Source of the DNA: Phyllostachys edulis
Taxonomy: Eukaryota; Streptophyta; Magnoliopsida; Poales; Poaceae
NCBI GenBank assembly: GCA_036346405.1
Contig: CM070561.1
Span: 3,784,834 to 3,848,833, forward strand
DNA: 64,000 nt
Direction: 5' to 3'
The notes below the pieces were generated by a model. That model ran no database searches. It was not told the DNA's origin and saw nothing but the letters and a program-made list of their open reading frames with translations. Positions 21,957 through 34,219 of this stretch are shown in pieces. Numbering within the stretch: the stretch's first letter is position 1; every line of letters starts with the position of its first letter. Position numbers and translations under genes: made by a program.

Positions 21957-24200
21957 ATGGCAGGAGAATGGAACGAGGAGAACCGGTTCGACTTGGCAGA
22001 CACGCAGACGCCGACATGGATGCCGGATTCGTTACTTAACCGAGTGATGACTCATCCTATGGCATTGCCGCTCCGGGATCTTCCCACGCATCCAGAGACA
22101 ATGTCGCCGGTGGAGTTGAGGAGGATCCTTATCCCCACAACAAGACGCCCAAGAGAGGAATCTACCTCTCAAGGGGCAAGGGTCATCCGACCAGACCACA
22201 CCTGTGTGGACTCACGACACGACGAGAGTTTTTCCTCGGCGTCCAAGTTCCCTAAGGCGGTCCGACTTGGTGAGGCAAGCTCTAGAAGCACACCTCGACT
22301 TCACCGAAGATTCAGGATTCTCTCTCTCGATAACGCCAGAGAGCGGGATCAAGCATGTTTTTCCCGCAAATTCGACCATCTCCGCAGTCACACCGCCGAC
22401 GGAGACTAAGATAACCCGGACTTCCCTACTTGGAGGATTACTCCAAGTCGCCAGATGGTGTCTCGACGACGACCTCAGCGGAGAGGCCTCGAGCGCAAGT
22501 GAGAATCATCAACGGAGGTCTTCGCCCTTCCTCGATCAAGATCACTCTTCTAGAGACCGAGATGGAGACCCTTCCGAAGGTCACACATCGCTACGTGGCA
22601 ATGGCCAGACACCACCATCAAGGGGACACGACTAACGCCTTCATGAATGCCAGGAAATCCTCGACATTCTCAAGGCTTCATTGAGGCAATCTCAAGAGTC
22701 TAACATGGAAAATCTTGAGGCAATTCAAGGAAGAAGATTGAAGCTCAAGAATTTGCTCGGGCGATTCAATATCAATCGAGGAAGCTCGAGAGCTCCAAAG
22801 ACATCAATGATTTGCTCGAGAATCCAACTCAAGAGCTAGCTCGAACGCCAGCTACGACCTCTTCAATCAAGAGATCGCACAAAGGCTTTGAGTACAATGA
22901 AAAAGCCGAAGCTCCTCGTCGACATCATTCAAGTAGTCGCATCCATACGACTTCTTCGCCTACAACCAATCCAACATATCACCGCAGAGAAATCGGCGAA
23001 TAAAGAAGTCGTGGTCGATCTCCTACTCAAGAAATGTCTTCCAAATGACCGATGATCAACAAGCTCCTGAAAGGTGATCGCTCACCACTCCGACATGGAA
23101 ATCGCAATAAAGAGATAAACTACGAGGAGTATTCCTCAGAGGACCGAGACCTATTATGTGTCGGGTCAACTCACATCGGGTATCGCCGAGTACGACCACC
23201 GATGATATCAACCCTTCTTTTCTCGCAGGAGGCGCCAAGAAGTCATTATCGATGTCGCATTCTCGCCGATCTCCGAAGTTGTTCACCGCCACCTCGCTGA
23301 CACAAAGGAACATGGAGAAGTTTGATGGTTCCCAAAATCCCATCGAATTCCTTCAAATTTACACAACAAATTGCTCGAGCAGCAGGAGGAGGAGAGCATG
23401 TGATGGCAAATTACCTTCCAATCTGCTCAAGGATCTACTCGATCGTGGTTACTAAACCAACCACTCGAGTCGATCTATTCTGGCAACATCTCTCGCGATC
23501 TTCTATCGCAAATTTCAAGGCACATACAATCGCCTCGAAAGGAGGACGCTTGCACCGATGAGACAGAACGACAACGAGACATTGCGCCAGCCATCAAGCG
23601 CCATTCAAAGTTCAGAACTCAATTCCGAAGTTTCGATTCATCCGCCATCGTGGCTTTGCCAGGAGTCCGTAGTAGAAGGATAACAGAGGATATTGCTTTA
23701 AATCCTCCTACTGCCGCCAACTCTTCAAATGGCCGATCGATATGCTATCGCCTCGAGGCGGTCGAGTGGAACAACACAATTGATCGTGAAGACAATCCAT
23801 CTCGAGAGCCAAAGCGGTTGGTAAGAAGAAGGATAAGAAAGCAAAAAGTCCAAGAATAAGATGAAGGGTCAAAACCCAATGTTCCAAGGAGGTATTGGTC
23901 AGGAATGATAAAAAGCCACGCACATCCAGCCACACCCGACAGAGGCAAAGGTAAGCTACCGATCGAAAAATGATAAGCCTAGGTGGTGTCCTTTCCATAA
24001 AAAGGAAGGGCATGACCTTCAAGAATCGCCGTCTTCCAACGAAAGCTTGAAGACTACTACAACGGCAAAGGACCACTTCCCACCCTCGAAAGCGTAGGTC
24101 AAACAAGTGGTCATAAATCTTCGATGATTTAAGAGGAGATGCTGCCTGTGATCCGCAACACACCATTGAACACATCTACGGGATCATCGATATGAATCAA
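21957..24200 (+). pseudogene. gypsy Gag (copy B)
   Basis: The probable start ATG at 21957 opens with MAGEWNEENRFDLAD, which resembles the start of X Gag. The Gag core lies near 23300-23560 (MEKFDGSQNPIEFLQIY, then a MANYLP segment in another frame). The single Tat-type zinc knuckle CPFHKKEGHDLQE is encoded near 23988-24027. Small frameshifts occur throughout. Gag would form the particle and bind element RNA. Only this copy shows Gag, because copy A starts downstream of it. Confidence 0.78.
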
Positions 24201-24359
24201 AGCGACAATTTAAGGTCACCGAACGCGAGGTAAACTCTATAGATCCTCCTCTCGTCAATAAATTACCGGTGGTCGAAAGTCACCATTTCTTTCGAGAAGA
24301 GTGATCGCTCGATCCTTCGACCACTGTGTCGACACTAATCGTGGTCGAACCCACCATCA

Positions 24360-24690
24360 ACAATTGTCGTCAATCGAAGTTTTGTTGATGGTGGAAGCTC
24401 GTTAAATATTTTATTTACGAGTGCCCCGATGACATGCAAGTACCAGACCAAAGTAAGACCGCAGACGATACTCTTTCCATGGATTGTACCGGATCTTCGC
24501 CAAACCAATTGGTCAAGTTTTCTTCCTTTAACATTTGGTTCACCAAGTAATTTCAGACGAGAAAATCTCCTTTGATGTGGTCGATTTCGACATTTCAAGA
24601 TATAACGCCATACTCTGGACGACTAACTTTGGCAAAATTCCTAATGGCTACTCATTATGGATATCAATGTATTAAGATGCCAGTCCCAAA
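24360..24690 (+). pseudogene. gypsy aspartic protease (copy B)
   Basis: The active-site triad DGG (Asp codon 24387-24389, context VDGGSSLN) is preserved. The TFGSPSNF-like and NAILWT/TNFGKIP region downstream is shifted relative to it. Bases 24406 onward are collinear with the start of the window. Catalytic residues are intact, but the frame is broken by indels that differ from copy A. Confidence 0.78.
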
Positions 24691-24879
24691 GGAGTAATTA
24701 CAATCCATTATGACAAGAAGATGGCGATACCGCGATCACGATCCCTTGAGATGGTAGGACAAATACCAACTCGAGAAGAAAGTCACCGACTAGCAAGTCG
24801 GCTTCAAAGCTGCACCAAAGCCGAACGACAAAGTCAAAGAGGTTCCTCCGACGCATGGGAGCCCTCAAGATCGCTCAGA

Positions 24880-26240
24880 CGGGATACTTCCGACCCCAAA
24901 TAGGAAGACGCCTCATCACCTTCCTCCGAGCTAACGCAGATGTATTCGCGGCAAGCATCCGACATGCCCGAGTCCCTGTGGAGGTGATCGAGCACAAGTT
25001 AGCCTTTACTACCGACAAAGTACCAGAAAAACAAAAATTGCGGAGATTTGCCCCCGATCGATTTAGATGCTATTAAATTAGAATTGATAAGCTACTTAAA
25101 GCAAGCTTTATAAGAGAGGTCAACCATCCGTAATGGTTGGCTAACCTCAGAATGGTTAGAAAGTCAAACGGCAAATGGCGATAAAGCGAGACTTTATCGA
25201 TCTTAATAAAGCTTGTCCAAAAGACGATTTTCCTTTACCTCAGACGATCAGCTTGGTTGACTCTACCGCAGTTGTGAAATGTTAAGTTTTTAGATGCATA
25301 TTCGATATCACCAGATTAATATGTGTCTAGACGATGAAGAAAAGACCGCATTTATTACACCATTTGGTATATTTTGCTATGTCAAAATGCCATTTGGTCT
25401 AAAAAATGCCGCGCTTCTTTTCAACGCTTGATGCAGTAACTTTTTCATCTCAATTAGGCCAAATCTAGAAGCCTATGTTGATGACTTAGTTGTCAAAAGC
25501 ATCAAGAAACTTAATCATATTATCGACCTACAAGAAACATTCGACAATCTCGTAAAACATCGCTAAAACTTAATCCCGAGAAGTGTGTGTTTGAATCTCT
25601 TCAGTGAAATTGCTTGGATTCCTAGTATCTATACGAGGAATTGAAGCTTAATCCCAAAAGATAAAAGCCATTTTACAAATGCGCCTCCAACTACACGGAA
25701 AGAAGTCCAAACTCACCGGGTGCATGGCGCTCTAAGTCGCTTTATCGCACGATCGGGAGAAAAGGGACTACCTTTCTTTAAACTTCTAAGGAGACACGAA
25801 AGTTTTGAGTGGTCGAATGAGGCAAACGCTACCTTTGAGGATGTCAAGAGGTACCTTACGAGTGTTCCTATTCGTCTCCGAGGCCGTAAGAAACGCCTTG
25901 GTTTACCTAGTCGCCACGCCACAGCAAATAACGCAAAGATCGTTGTAGAACGTGAAAATGTACAACGACCAGCTTTACTACGTAAGTGAAGTTTTACACG
26001 GACCTAAGGAGCGCTACCTCAGTCCAAAAGCTTCAGATGCCCTCCTCATGTCTTCGAGGAAATCAGGCATTATTTTCAAAGCGACAAACTAGTCAGGTTG
26101 CCCGAGTTTCCTTGGGAGCGATCCTCCGTATTAGGGAAACAAAGAGACGATGGCAAATGGTCACGAACTTGGGGAGTTCGACATCCATTTCGTGTCCCGA
26201 ACGGCCGTTAAATCCTCAGATCTTGGCATTTTGTCGCCGA
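24880..26240 (+). pseudogene. gypsy reverse transcriptase and RNase H (copy B)
   Basis: It begins with LITFLRANADVFAASI, the conserved lead-in to plant gypsy RT. The YVDD box is at 25474-25485 with LVVKSIKKLNHI after it. GLPFFKLLRRHESFEWSNE at about 25755-25820 marks the connection to RNase H. Frame changes are frequent, and many lie at sites where copy A has CTG or CAG. Confidence 0.85.
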
Positions 26241-26269
26241 ATGGACAAATCCTCAACTCGCTCAGATCC

Positions 26270-26640
26270 CCAAGACGATTCCCACGCACCAAAGGGATTT
26301 ATGTACTTTGACGGTCGCCATTTTAAGTGGCTCGGGGTCGGTGGTCCCGTATTCCTACCGAGAGACCTTAAAGTATGCCATACAATTAAACTTTCGTGCC
26401 ACTAATAATGTGGCGTATCACGGTTTGCTAGTCGGTATACGAAAGCAATGAAGCGCTCGATTCGCCGACTACTCGTGAGAGGAGACTCTCAACTAGTCGT
26501 GAATCAAGTCGGAAAGAGTACCAAAGGTTTCTAACCCGACAATGTCTCGGACTTATCGGAAGTACGTAGCTAGAAAAGCATTTTTAGGTTTCGAGGCACA
26601 ATTCATCCTCAAAGGATAATTTCTCGCAGCATCACCTTTG
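26270..26640 (+). pseudogene. second RNase H domain of Tat element (copy B)
   Basis: The segment has FMYFDGRHFKW (the DGSL block altered), LKYAIQ-like sequence, then NNVA and LLVRGDSQLVVNQVGK in shifted frames near 26465-26515. It is collinear with 1850-2240. The DGSL motif appears disrupted here but not in copy A, which suggests a local consensus error rather than loss in evolution. Confidence 0.7.
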
Positions 26641-26889
26641 CTCAATAGCTTCTTCCAGATCTCAAGTACCAAAAGGAGTCTTCTTGAACAACTCCGTAAG
26701 CCTTCTCTCGTCGAAGAGCCGAGACACCTCCTATTGAGACAAATTCTCTAGAATACGAGGATACATGGATGGCGCCCATCTATGATTATCTTCGTATGGG
26801 TTTCAGACCAAGACGATCTCGAGGCGCATCGCTTATCCCTAAAAGCCAAAATGTATACTTTGGTCGAAGGAGTTCTCTATAAATGAGGT

Positions 26890-27935
26890 ATTTCAAGGGT
26901 GCTCATGCGATGTATTCCGCAGAGCTTAAGGATTAACACTCCTTCACGACATACATGGTGGCATTTAGGAAATCATGCTTCCTACAGTAACGCTGGTCGG
27001 CAAGGCTTTTCGACAAGGTTTTTATCGCCAACAGCCCTATACGATGCTAAAGAGTTGGTTAAAAGTGTGTCCAAAGGCAGCTTATAGCAGTAAATACACC
27101 AACCACCAGCATTACAAACAATACTTATCTTGGCCTTTTGCAACCTAGGGTCTTGATATCCTCGGACCGCTTCCTAAAGCTCCGTGAGGTTTCGAGTTCT
27201 TTTTGTGGCTATTGATACGCTCACAAAATGGATTGAAGCTTAACCTCGGATCGATAACAACGAAGCAAAGAAACGGTTTATGATGAGATGCGTAATTACA
27301 GATAATGGTAAGCATTTTGAGCGCAAAATTTCAGGAATTTTATGACGAGTTGGGTACCAAGTTATGTTATGCTTCGTGGCCCATCCCTGAGTAATGGGGC
27401 AATGAACGCAAACGGCCAAATAATGAGAGGAATTAAAACTCGAGTCTTCGACCACTTCATCAAACGCCGGGGCTTGGGTACAAGAATTACCTTCAGATAT
27501 GGGCGCTTCAGACAACTACCACCAAGCTATAGGAGAAACACCTTTTTTTAGTCTTCGTGCTCGGTTATGCTTCCTCCTAACTAAAGATACGGTCAACACG
27601 AAGTCCTAAACATTCACGACTCCAACCAGAACAAATTCGAGCAGATGATATTAATCTACTTGAAGAAAGGAGAAACCAGCCCTAATTGCTCGCAATCTAC
27701 CAACAAGCCCTCGCAAGATACTACGATCGAAGGTTCAACCTCGCAGCCTTTGTCAGAGGTGACTTGGTATCGAGGCTTTGCCAATCCAAGTCTAATCGAA
27801 CAAACTTTCTCCCAAGTGGAAGGTCCTTACACAAGGGTCGGGTTACTCGTCCAGATCGGTCAGACGATTGGCAATGGAAGACGGCCAGTTCTCTCGAATT
27901 TGGAACATCGACCGCCACGCAAGTTCTATGTGTAA
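26890..27935 (+). pseudogene. gypsy integrase (copy B)
   Basis: The HHCC region appears near 26930-27000. The core segment with the NGQIMRGIKTRVFD motif is at about 27408-27450. The C-terminal KSNRTNFLPS and VEGPY-like part is at 27780-27830. A stop equivalent to that in copy A falls near 27933. The same order and spacing as 2480-3549 are kept. Confidence 0.8.
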
Positions 27936-28927
27936 CTGTACCATTCTGACAATAAAGAATCGTGTTTTTCTATCTCTATTGTCTTACTTTTGAGTAGTGC
28001 TTTCATTATTTTTCGACTATGTTTTAAACACCCGCTTTTTTTACACCGGTCAAGGCGATAACATCACCTAGTCGAAGCCTCTCCTCTCGCATGTGGTCTT
28101 GCCCACTAGAAGGAGTTTCCTAGTGTCGACTCATTACTCGCTTATGGCCAACACAAAGAACTCGGTTTTATTTAGTCGAAATATTTTTGAAGGCCAACTC
28201 TTTTCACCTTAGTTTATTTCTTCGCTAATTTGAAAAATACTCTAAGAAGAGCGCACTTTCTCGATTTGCTTAACCGCCTTGGGTGTACTCTGCTTTCATC
28301 TCAACTGGTCGGAGGAAGAGACACATCTAGTCGGCTCTCCTCTCTCTCAGACGTGGTCCCGCCTAATCGGAAGGAGCTTCCTAGCTTTGTTCGCTTCCTA
28401 CTCTTGCTACCAGATGACTTATCGAGTCCAATTGAGAAGGACGAGTAAATATTTTAAAGTCCTCTAGACGCTTGCTTAACCTGTTGCCGCTCGATTTGAT
28501 TAAACTAGTCTGAGATGTTAACATTACCTAGTCGAAGCTCTCTCTCTCTCGCACGTGGTCCCGCCCACTAGAAGGAACTTCCTAGTGTCAACTCGCTACC
28601 ACCCTTTCGACCAAAGGCATGACAATTGAAACCCAAAACTACAAGTTAAACAAACCTCTCGCTTTGTAAACCTTTACAGACTATTTACTTAGTTTGTCTA
28701 AACAAACTCAAAGAAATAGTCGGGGCTAGGATAATTTGATTTCAATTTTAGTCTTTATTTTGTTAATTATCTTTTGAGTTACTAACTACTCGACAAGATG
28801 ATTTGTAGAGATAAACTATTTACTTAGTTTTCACAAACTAAGCAAATAGTCGGGGCTAGGATAAAGTCATTACATTTGACTTCATTTCTTAGTCTTTAAA
28901 TTCGCTAATTATCTTTTGAGTTACTAA
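27936..28927 (+). repeat. post-pol non-coding region with internal repeats (copy B)
   Basis: It carries the same three ~75-bp CTAGTCGAAGC units (near 28065, 28325 and 28530) and the ~140-bp tandem duplication (about 28675-28800 and 28812-28945) seen in copy A. No pol coding is present. Confidence 0.7.
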
Positions 28928-30310
28928 CTACTCGACAAGATGATTTGCAGGAACAAGATGGATTACATCAACAAAAGACTGTTTTTCACAAGTTCATTAC
29001 AGACTACTCAAGAGGGAGAGCCCAACTGCATCTCCTCTCAAACTTTCCTACCAACCGATTGCATCTCCTCCATCGACGCCTTCCTTCGCTTCAGAGCAGC
29101 TTGAAGTCGGCTTTAGTGGTTGCACATTAAGGTTGGGGTCATGAGCTTTAAGTTTTGCTAATGCATAACTTATCGCAGTTTCGACCGCCTCCTTTATCGA
29201 TTCAAATTTTGGTTGGCCTTCAGAGTGGTCACCAGATCTTGTAAAATCCCGACTTGATCCCCAATGGTACTTGTGTGAGCAGCTATTGTATCATCTTGAG
29301 GAGTCTTTCCTCACTATGTAGCTCACCAAGCACATTGTTCAGAGCGTGATGTTTCCTTGAAGTTTAATCTTCATTGCTTCTATCTCCTGCTAAGTACAAG
29401 TCGAAGCTCATGAGCTTTTTGTTTTCACCACTTGCTCAAGAAATAAGATTGGTCAAACAAAAATAAACTCCTAGAGGAAAAAGAAAACAAAAATAATCAC
29501 GGTAAAAGAATTTCTTACCCACTAGTTGAGAATCCAACTTCTTGACCTCTTCATTATGGGAAGCAACGGTCTCAAAGATACTTTTTTCTCCCATGATACA
29601 ATATCCTCTACATTCTTCTTTGCAATAAGGACGGTTTGGTTATAAATCATGGCTTTATCCGCGATTTCAGCCTCAAGTTCTCTCAATTTAACGCCCATTG
29701 CTAGAAAGGAAGTGGAAGTGAGAAAAGGAAATAACTCAGAAGGATCAAGGTAAAGAATTACTTACTTGATATTCGAAGTTCTCAGCGCCTCAAGGTTTTG
29801 ATCTTTATTTTTGGACATACGAGTAAGCTCGTGAATAATCAAGTTTTCTCTAACTTCATTCTAGAGCTTTTTCGTCTTGTTTTTTTTTCGAAAAGAAGCA
29901 AGAGTTAGGTAAAGATCAAAGATATAAGCAATTTTAAGTTCAAGACTTCATCGCTTAATTTTTCTTGTGACTTCATGGTTGCAGAGTTAGCTTTTTAAGC
30001 TTTTTCCGGAGGTCTAATACCTCTTCCCGAAACTTTTTCGACTCTCTTTTTCATAATCGAGCGAGTCGGCTAAGGTCTTAAGGCCACCGCTTAACCCGCA
30101 AAGGATAACAAAGGATATGAGCATGGGTCAATCGATTGTAAGTTCTTCTACAACCATTGACCTAGTCGAAGTTCTTCTACGACAAAGCCATCGGTCATAA
30201 GTCTTTACGACCATTACCTAGTCGTGAGTTTTTCCATGACAAATCCCGTAAGCACTATATAAGTAGTCAAATCCAAGGTGACTATGAATAGCGTTGACTT
30301 ACCACCTCTC
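28928..30310 (-). pseudogene. antisense spliced coiled-coil gene of Tat element (copy B)
   Basis: It has the same exon-intron plan as 4555-5923, with the TAG stop at 28928-28930. The donor following the CAACTAGTG exon end is intact at about 29508-29520, and here that exon reads through (EEVKKLDSQLV) where copy A has a base missing. The CTCTAGAATGAAG stop of the third visible exon is also present, so it is shared. Upstream lie the GTCGTAAG motifs and then the 3' LTR. Function is unknown; a coiled-coil protein is inferred. Confidence 0.7.
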
Positions 30311-30640
30311 TGCTTTACAGAGTTCCTCGCTGGTGTCCGCTCGAGAAATTCAGTTTGCGCTACATCTCAAGCGAAATTACTTCCTTGGTTAGATCTTTTT
30401 CAACTAAAGGAAATGATAATCGGAAAGTTCCTTCTTCCGACACTATACTACGACCACCTTGTGATCGAGAAATGCTTTTACGACCACTTGATAGTCGTAA
30501 GCAATTTTCTTGACCAAGCACATTTCGTCAAAGTAGTATACAATCAAGAGTTTTTCCTTCGATTATTTTCTACGATCCTCTCATGATCGTGAAGACCATC
30601 TAGAACCCTTTACCAAGTAAGTTGCTTTCACTTGAAGTCA

Positions 30641-30650
30641 GGGGGCTAGA
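30641..30650 (+). other. polypurine tract (copy B)
   Basis: GGGGGCTAGA is directly before the 3' LTR. Confidence 0.65.
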
Positions 30651-31381
30651 TGACGAGGATATAATAATCCTCATTTTACCTTTTATCTATAATTTTATTA
30701 TAGGTAAATATGACGCCATGTGAACCCCGAGTGTATTTCTTTAATGTTATGAAGGAAGAACCAAATGGATGGTCGAAGTTCTTCTACGACCACCCCCATA
30801 GTCGTAAGTTATGCTACGACTATCCCATAGTCGTAAGTCTTGCTACGATTACCTCATAGTCGAGATTCCTCTACGACTAGGTCAGCCACTTACCACCTTA
30901 TAATCAAATGAACCCGCAGAAAGTGGGTCTTATTGATTAAGGATTCAAATAAATCATCATATCGTTATTCTACGTAATAATGGCACGTAATACTCTATTA
31001 TCTCCGGTATATAGCTATTGAGCGACGTGGAGGAATTAATACACCGTAATTACTACCAACATGTGCTCACATAGAGGTGATGAGGCGCCGCTTACTCGAG
31101 TAATCGCCGCCTTCACGCACTATAAAAAGGCAAGCAACTAGAGAAAGGGAGAGAGGATCGAGGCATCGTGAATACAAGCACTATCTATAATAGTCTTAGT
31201 TTTTCCCCGATTGTTCAAGATACACTCAATACCATACACACACACACGAGTAGGGTTGTTATTCTCCTGAGAAGGCCCAACCTGTATAAAAATTCCCGTG
31301 TCAATCTCTCTCAAGATAATTCTATTCTAGGAGACCCCGAATCAAACAATCTTTACGTAAGTTCGGTTCTAAAACACCACA
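30651..31381 (+). repeat. 3' LTR of gypsy copy B (731 bp)
   Basis: It starts TGACGAGGATATAATAATCC and ends AACACCACA, with the last bases altered relative to ACACCGACA. The TATAAAAA box is at 31121-31128 and the hairpin array at about 30772-30886. It is followed by the target duplication TAAAC at 31382-31386. Confidence 0.93.
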
Positions 31382-32341
31382 TAAACCTTCAGATTTTGCC
31401 ACATTGTTTGGTACATGAAAGTTTAGCCAATGACGATTTGATGGGTTCTCCAAGAGGGGATATTAAGACAACTCCAGCTCCCAAGCCTTTGAGCATCAAG
31501 GAACCGTCAAAATACATCGTCCACTCGTCATGGTGTTCGTAGTCGGCCCTTGGGTGGGTTCAGATTTGTCCACTGCAATGAATTCTCGCTATTGCCTAGG
31601 ACTTGATTGCTCAGGAGATGAAATGGAGGTCGAACACCCCAAGCTCGACCGCCCATTTGCTATTTGTCCCGATGATTCCTCGTTTTAGAGCTTGACCAAG
31701 GATATCCGTTGGTAATGACCACTTTGTGGGCCTCGAAGTAATACCTTAGTTTCCTTGAAGCCATAAGGAAACCATAGAGCAACTTTTGTACCATGGATAT
31801 CGCTCTTTGGTCCATGCAAGACTTCGCTACATAATATACCGGTCGTTGAACGTTATGACATTCTCGTGACCAATACACCATCGATCGCTTGTGGCATTGC
31901 AACCACGTATTTAGCAATGTTTCTCCCGATCTTGGAGAAACTAAGATTGGGGCATTCGAAGGTACTTCTTAAGTTTTTTAAAGGCATCGCTTGCCTCTTT
32001 AGTCCACTCGAAACTTCTATGCTTCCAAAGAAGTTTGAAGAAAGGGAGTCCTTTGTCACCCAACCATGTCAGGAAACGACTTAGCACCGCCATACACCCT
32101 TGTTAGCTTTTGGACTTCCTTTTTGTGGTCGAGGGCGATATGATCGATGGTCTGTAATATTTGTTGGGTTTGCTTCAATCCTCTAGCCAAACTAGGAATC
32201 AAGAAACTTTTTCCGAAAAACTCCAAACACACACTTCTAGATTTAACTTAAGGTTATGCCTTCTAAGTTATTGAAAGTTTCGTAGGTTGGAAATATGGTC
32301 ACCAAATATGATGCTTTTCACAACCAAGTCATCAACAGAGG
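31382..32341 (-). pseudogene. Tat element X: RT C-terminus, RNase H, second RNase H start
   Basis: Minus strand, between the two large insertions. It is collinear with 7020-8005. Motifs include RPVYYVAKSCMDQRA and FGSIEVSSGLKRQAM in partly shifted frames, and near 31520 a YFDGSL-type start of the second RNase H. CTGACTG of the first copy reads TCGATCG here (31874-31885), an example of the CTG-linked discrepancy. Confidence 0.86.
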
Positions 32342-34196
32342 TGTAAGACCAAGAGGTTTTTGGTCATAATATTTGATGATGAACACATTGACAATAAGCT
32401 AGACTTAGTCTCAAGATTTAATGATGAATACTTTGTCTCTCGAACTTGTTTGTGCTCTTCAACAGACTTGCATTTGAGTTCTCACGCTTTTTGTTGAAAA
32501 TCGCTTGTCAGATTATCGGTAGTACCGCTTTGTACATGCGAACTACCGGCGCGGTATGACTGCATGTGTGCGTACAGTAGTACCGCAGTCTTGTTTTCGA
32601 ACGTGTTTTAGCTCAATCATTAGATCCTGATCCGAGCGCCCATGTGGCAAAAGGGCTTTGTTCTCAAGTTTTTGAGCTTTTTCGTTTATGTAATACCGGC
32701 GCTATTTTTATGGAACTACCGCTTATGGTAGTATCGCGAGTAGTTTACTGTAGTACCGCAAGTCATTTTCTCGTGCGCTTTTGCTCGGTTCGTTAGATCT
32801 TGATCTAACGGCCGATATTGAGATGAAAGTTCGACCGTCCAACGCCTCAAGGAATGCGAGCCCTTGATATGAAATCGACAACCGTTATTGTTGTAATGTT
32901 CGACCGTCCGAGACGAAAGCTTTGTGAGTCGTTGATTTGAAATCCAACGCTTGATATTCACGGAACGCTCGACCTTGAACAAGAAATGCTTTGAGGTTCG
33001 TGGAGAAGTTTTGCAAAACAATCATACCACTGATGAACGCGTAGTACTGCGTTGTCCCGTGGTACCGGTGTTAATGGCGTAGTACCGCACTTGGTTTTTC
33101 GTAAAGAGAAAGCTTCGACAGTACAGCTTAAATGAAAATCGGATGATCTCGAGTCTTGAGCGAATGACCGCAAGCGGTATGACGACTTTGAACGCTTGGT
33201 AATACCAAGACAAAGGTATGACCGCAATGTTGCGTATGGAAATTCCAGAGAGCATGTTTTTGGAAGATCTTGAGATTTCCCAATGAGCGTAGTTCCGCAG
33301 TTGCTTTTGAGTGGTATGACCGCATGTTCGGTAGTACCGACGCACAATGGCGTGTAGTACCTATTGTATTCTCGAAAGTTGTCGCTTTGAGGAATTGGTC
33401 ATGATTTGTTGTTTTCGTAAGTTTTATCTTGTTGCATGATGCATGATAGTGTTCATTGGTGTGTGTGTGCTAATGGATGGTCAAGTTGGAGAACTTGTGC
33501 CAAGAATTGGTTTCTCTAATCTTTGCATGTGCAAAGTTGAGGCGTGAGGATCTAACCACGCTCGGTGATGGGATTGACTCGGACTAAGATGGGAAATCTG
33601 AGGTCTTGGAAGTCGCGGATATCAAGAGGTGGTTTGGATCACGCTAGAGCACGTGGAAGACAAAGGTGGATCACGTTGGAGCTACGGGAATGTGTCCTGG
33701 AGGCTTACGACGTGGAAGAGTTTGATTTGGAAAGGTTTGAGTTGTTTTGGTAAAACCTGTGTTGGAAAGGGTTTCGGCTCCCTTGATTTTCGGAGAGATT
33801 GGTTTCGTATTCGTGATTGATACGGATTGAACTTTGCCTATAAAAGAGGCAGAGTGGTGCGCCTTTGCGAGGGTTTTTAGACATGAGTTTTAGATGTTTT
33901 TGAGATCGTAGCTTGTCAGCCGTTGTCGCGATTTAGATGTCCTTCGAATTGGGGCTTTGAGGGGTGCTTGTCGAGCACTTTGTAGACACAAATCAAGTTT
34001 GATATATAAAGTTCAGATTCGTTCTACTTTGATTCTTGATTTGGTGTTCTTCCGTATACCGAGGTGGTCTCTTGCCAGAAGCTCTTCAAGTGTCAACAGA
34101 GAAGTTGTCAAATTCTTGCACACAAGAAGAAGTTGAAATTAGGGGTCAATTCACCGCAATCATTCAACCCCCTTCGATTGCCATTACTATCCTACA
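32342..34196 (+). repeat. 5' LTR of Sirevirus-like copy B
   Basis: TGTAAGACCAAGAGG to ATCCTACA. TATAAAAG box at 33839-33846. The palindromes are present but several are damaged compared with the 3' LTR, mostly at CGG/CTG sites. Confidence 0.93.
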
Positions 34197-34198
34197 AG

Positions 34199-34213
34199 TG
34201 GTATCAAAGCGAG
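34199..34213 (+). other. primer binding site (initiator tRNA-Met type)
   Basis: TGGTATCAAAGCGAG, identical to 9859-9873. Confidence 0.85.
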
Positions 34214-34219
34214 GTTGCA

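Larger units (their letters stand above)
21158..31381 (+). mobile_element. complete Ty3/gypsy Tat-lineage element, copy B (10.2 kb)
   Basis: Two LTRs (725 and 731 bp) flank gag, protease, RT-RNase H, second RNase H, integrase, a repeat-rich non-pol region, an antisense coiled-coil gene and a polypurine tract. The target duplication TAAAC is at 21153-21157 and 31382-31386. It sits within the second RNase H domain of element X, in opposite orientation. LTR ends read CGACGAGG/TGACGAGG at the left; the first base of the 5' LTR is likely a consensus error. No domain is open throughout. Confidence 0.94.
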
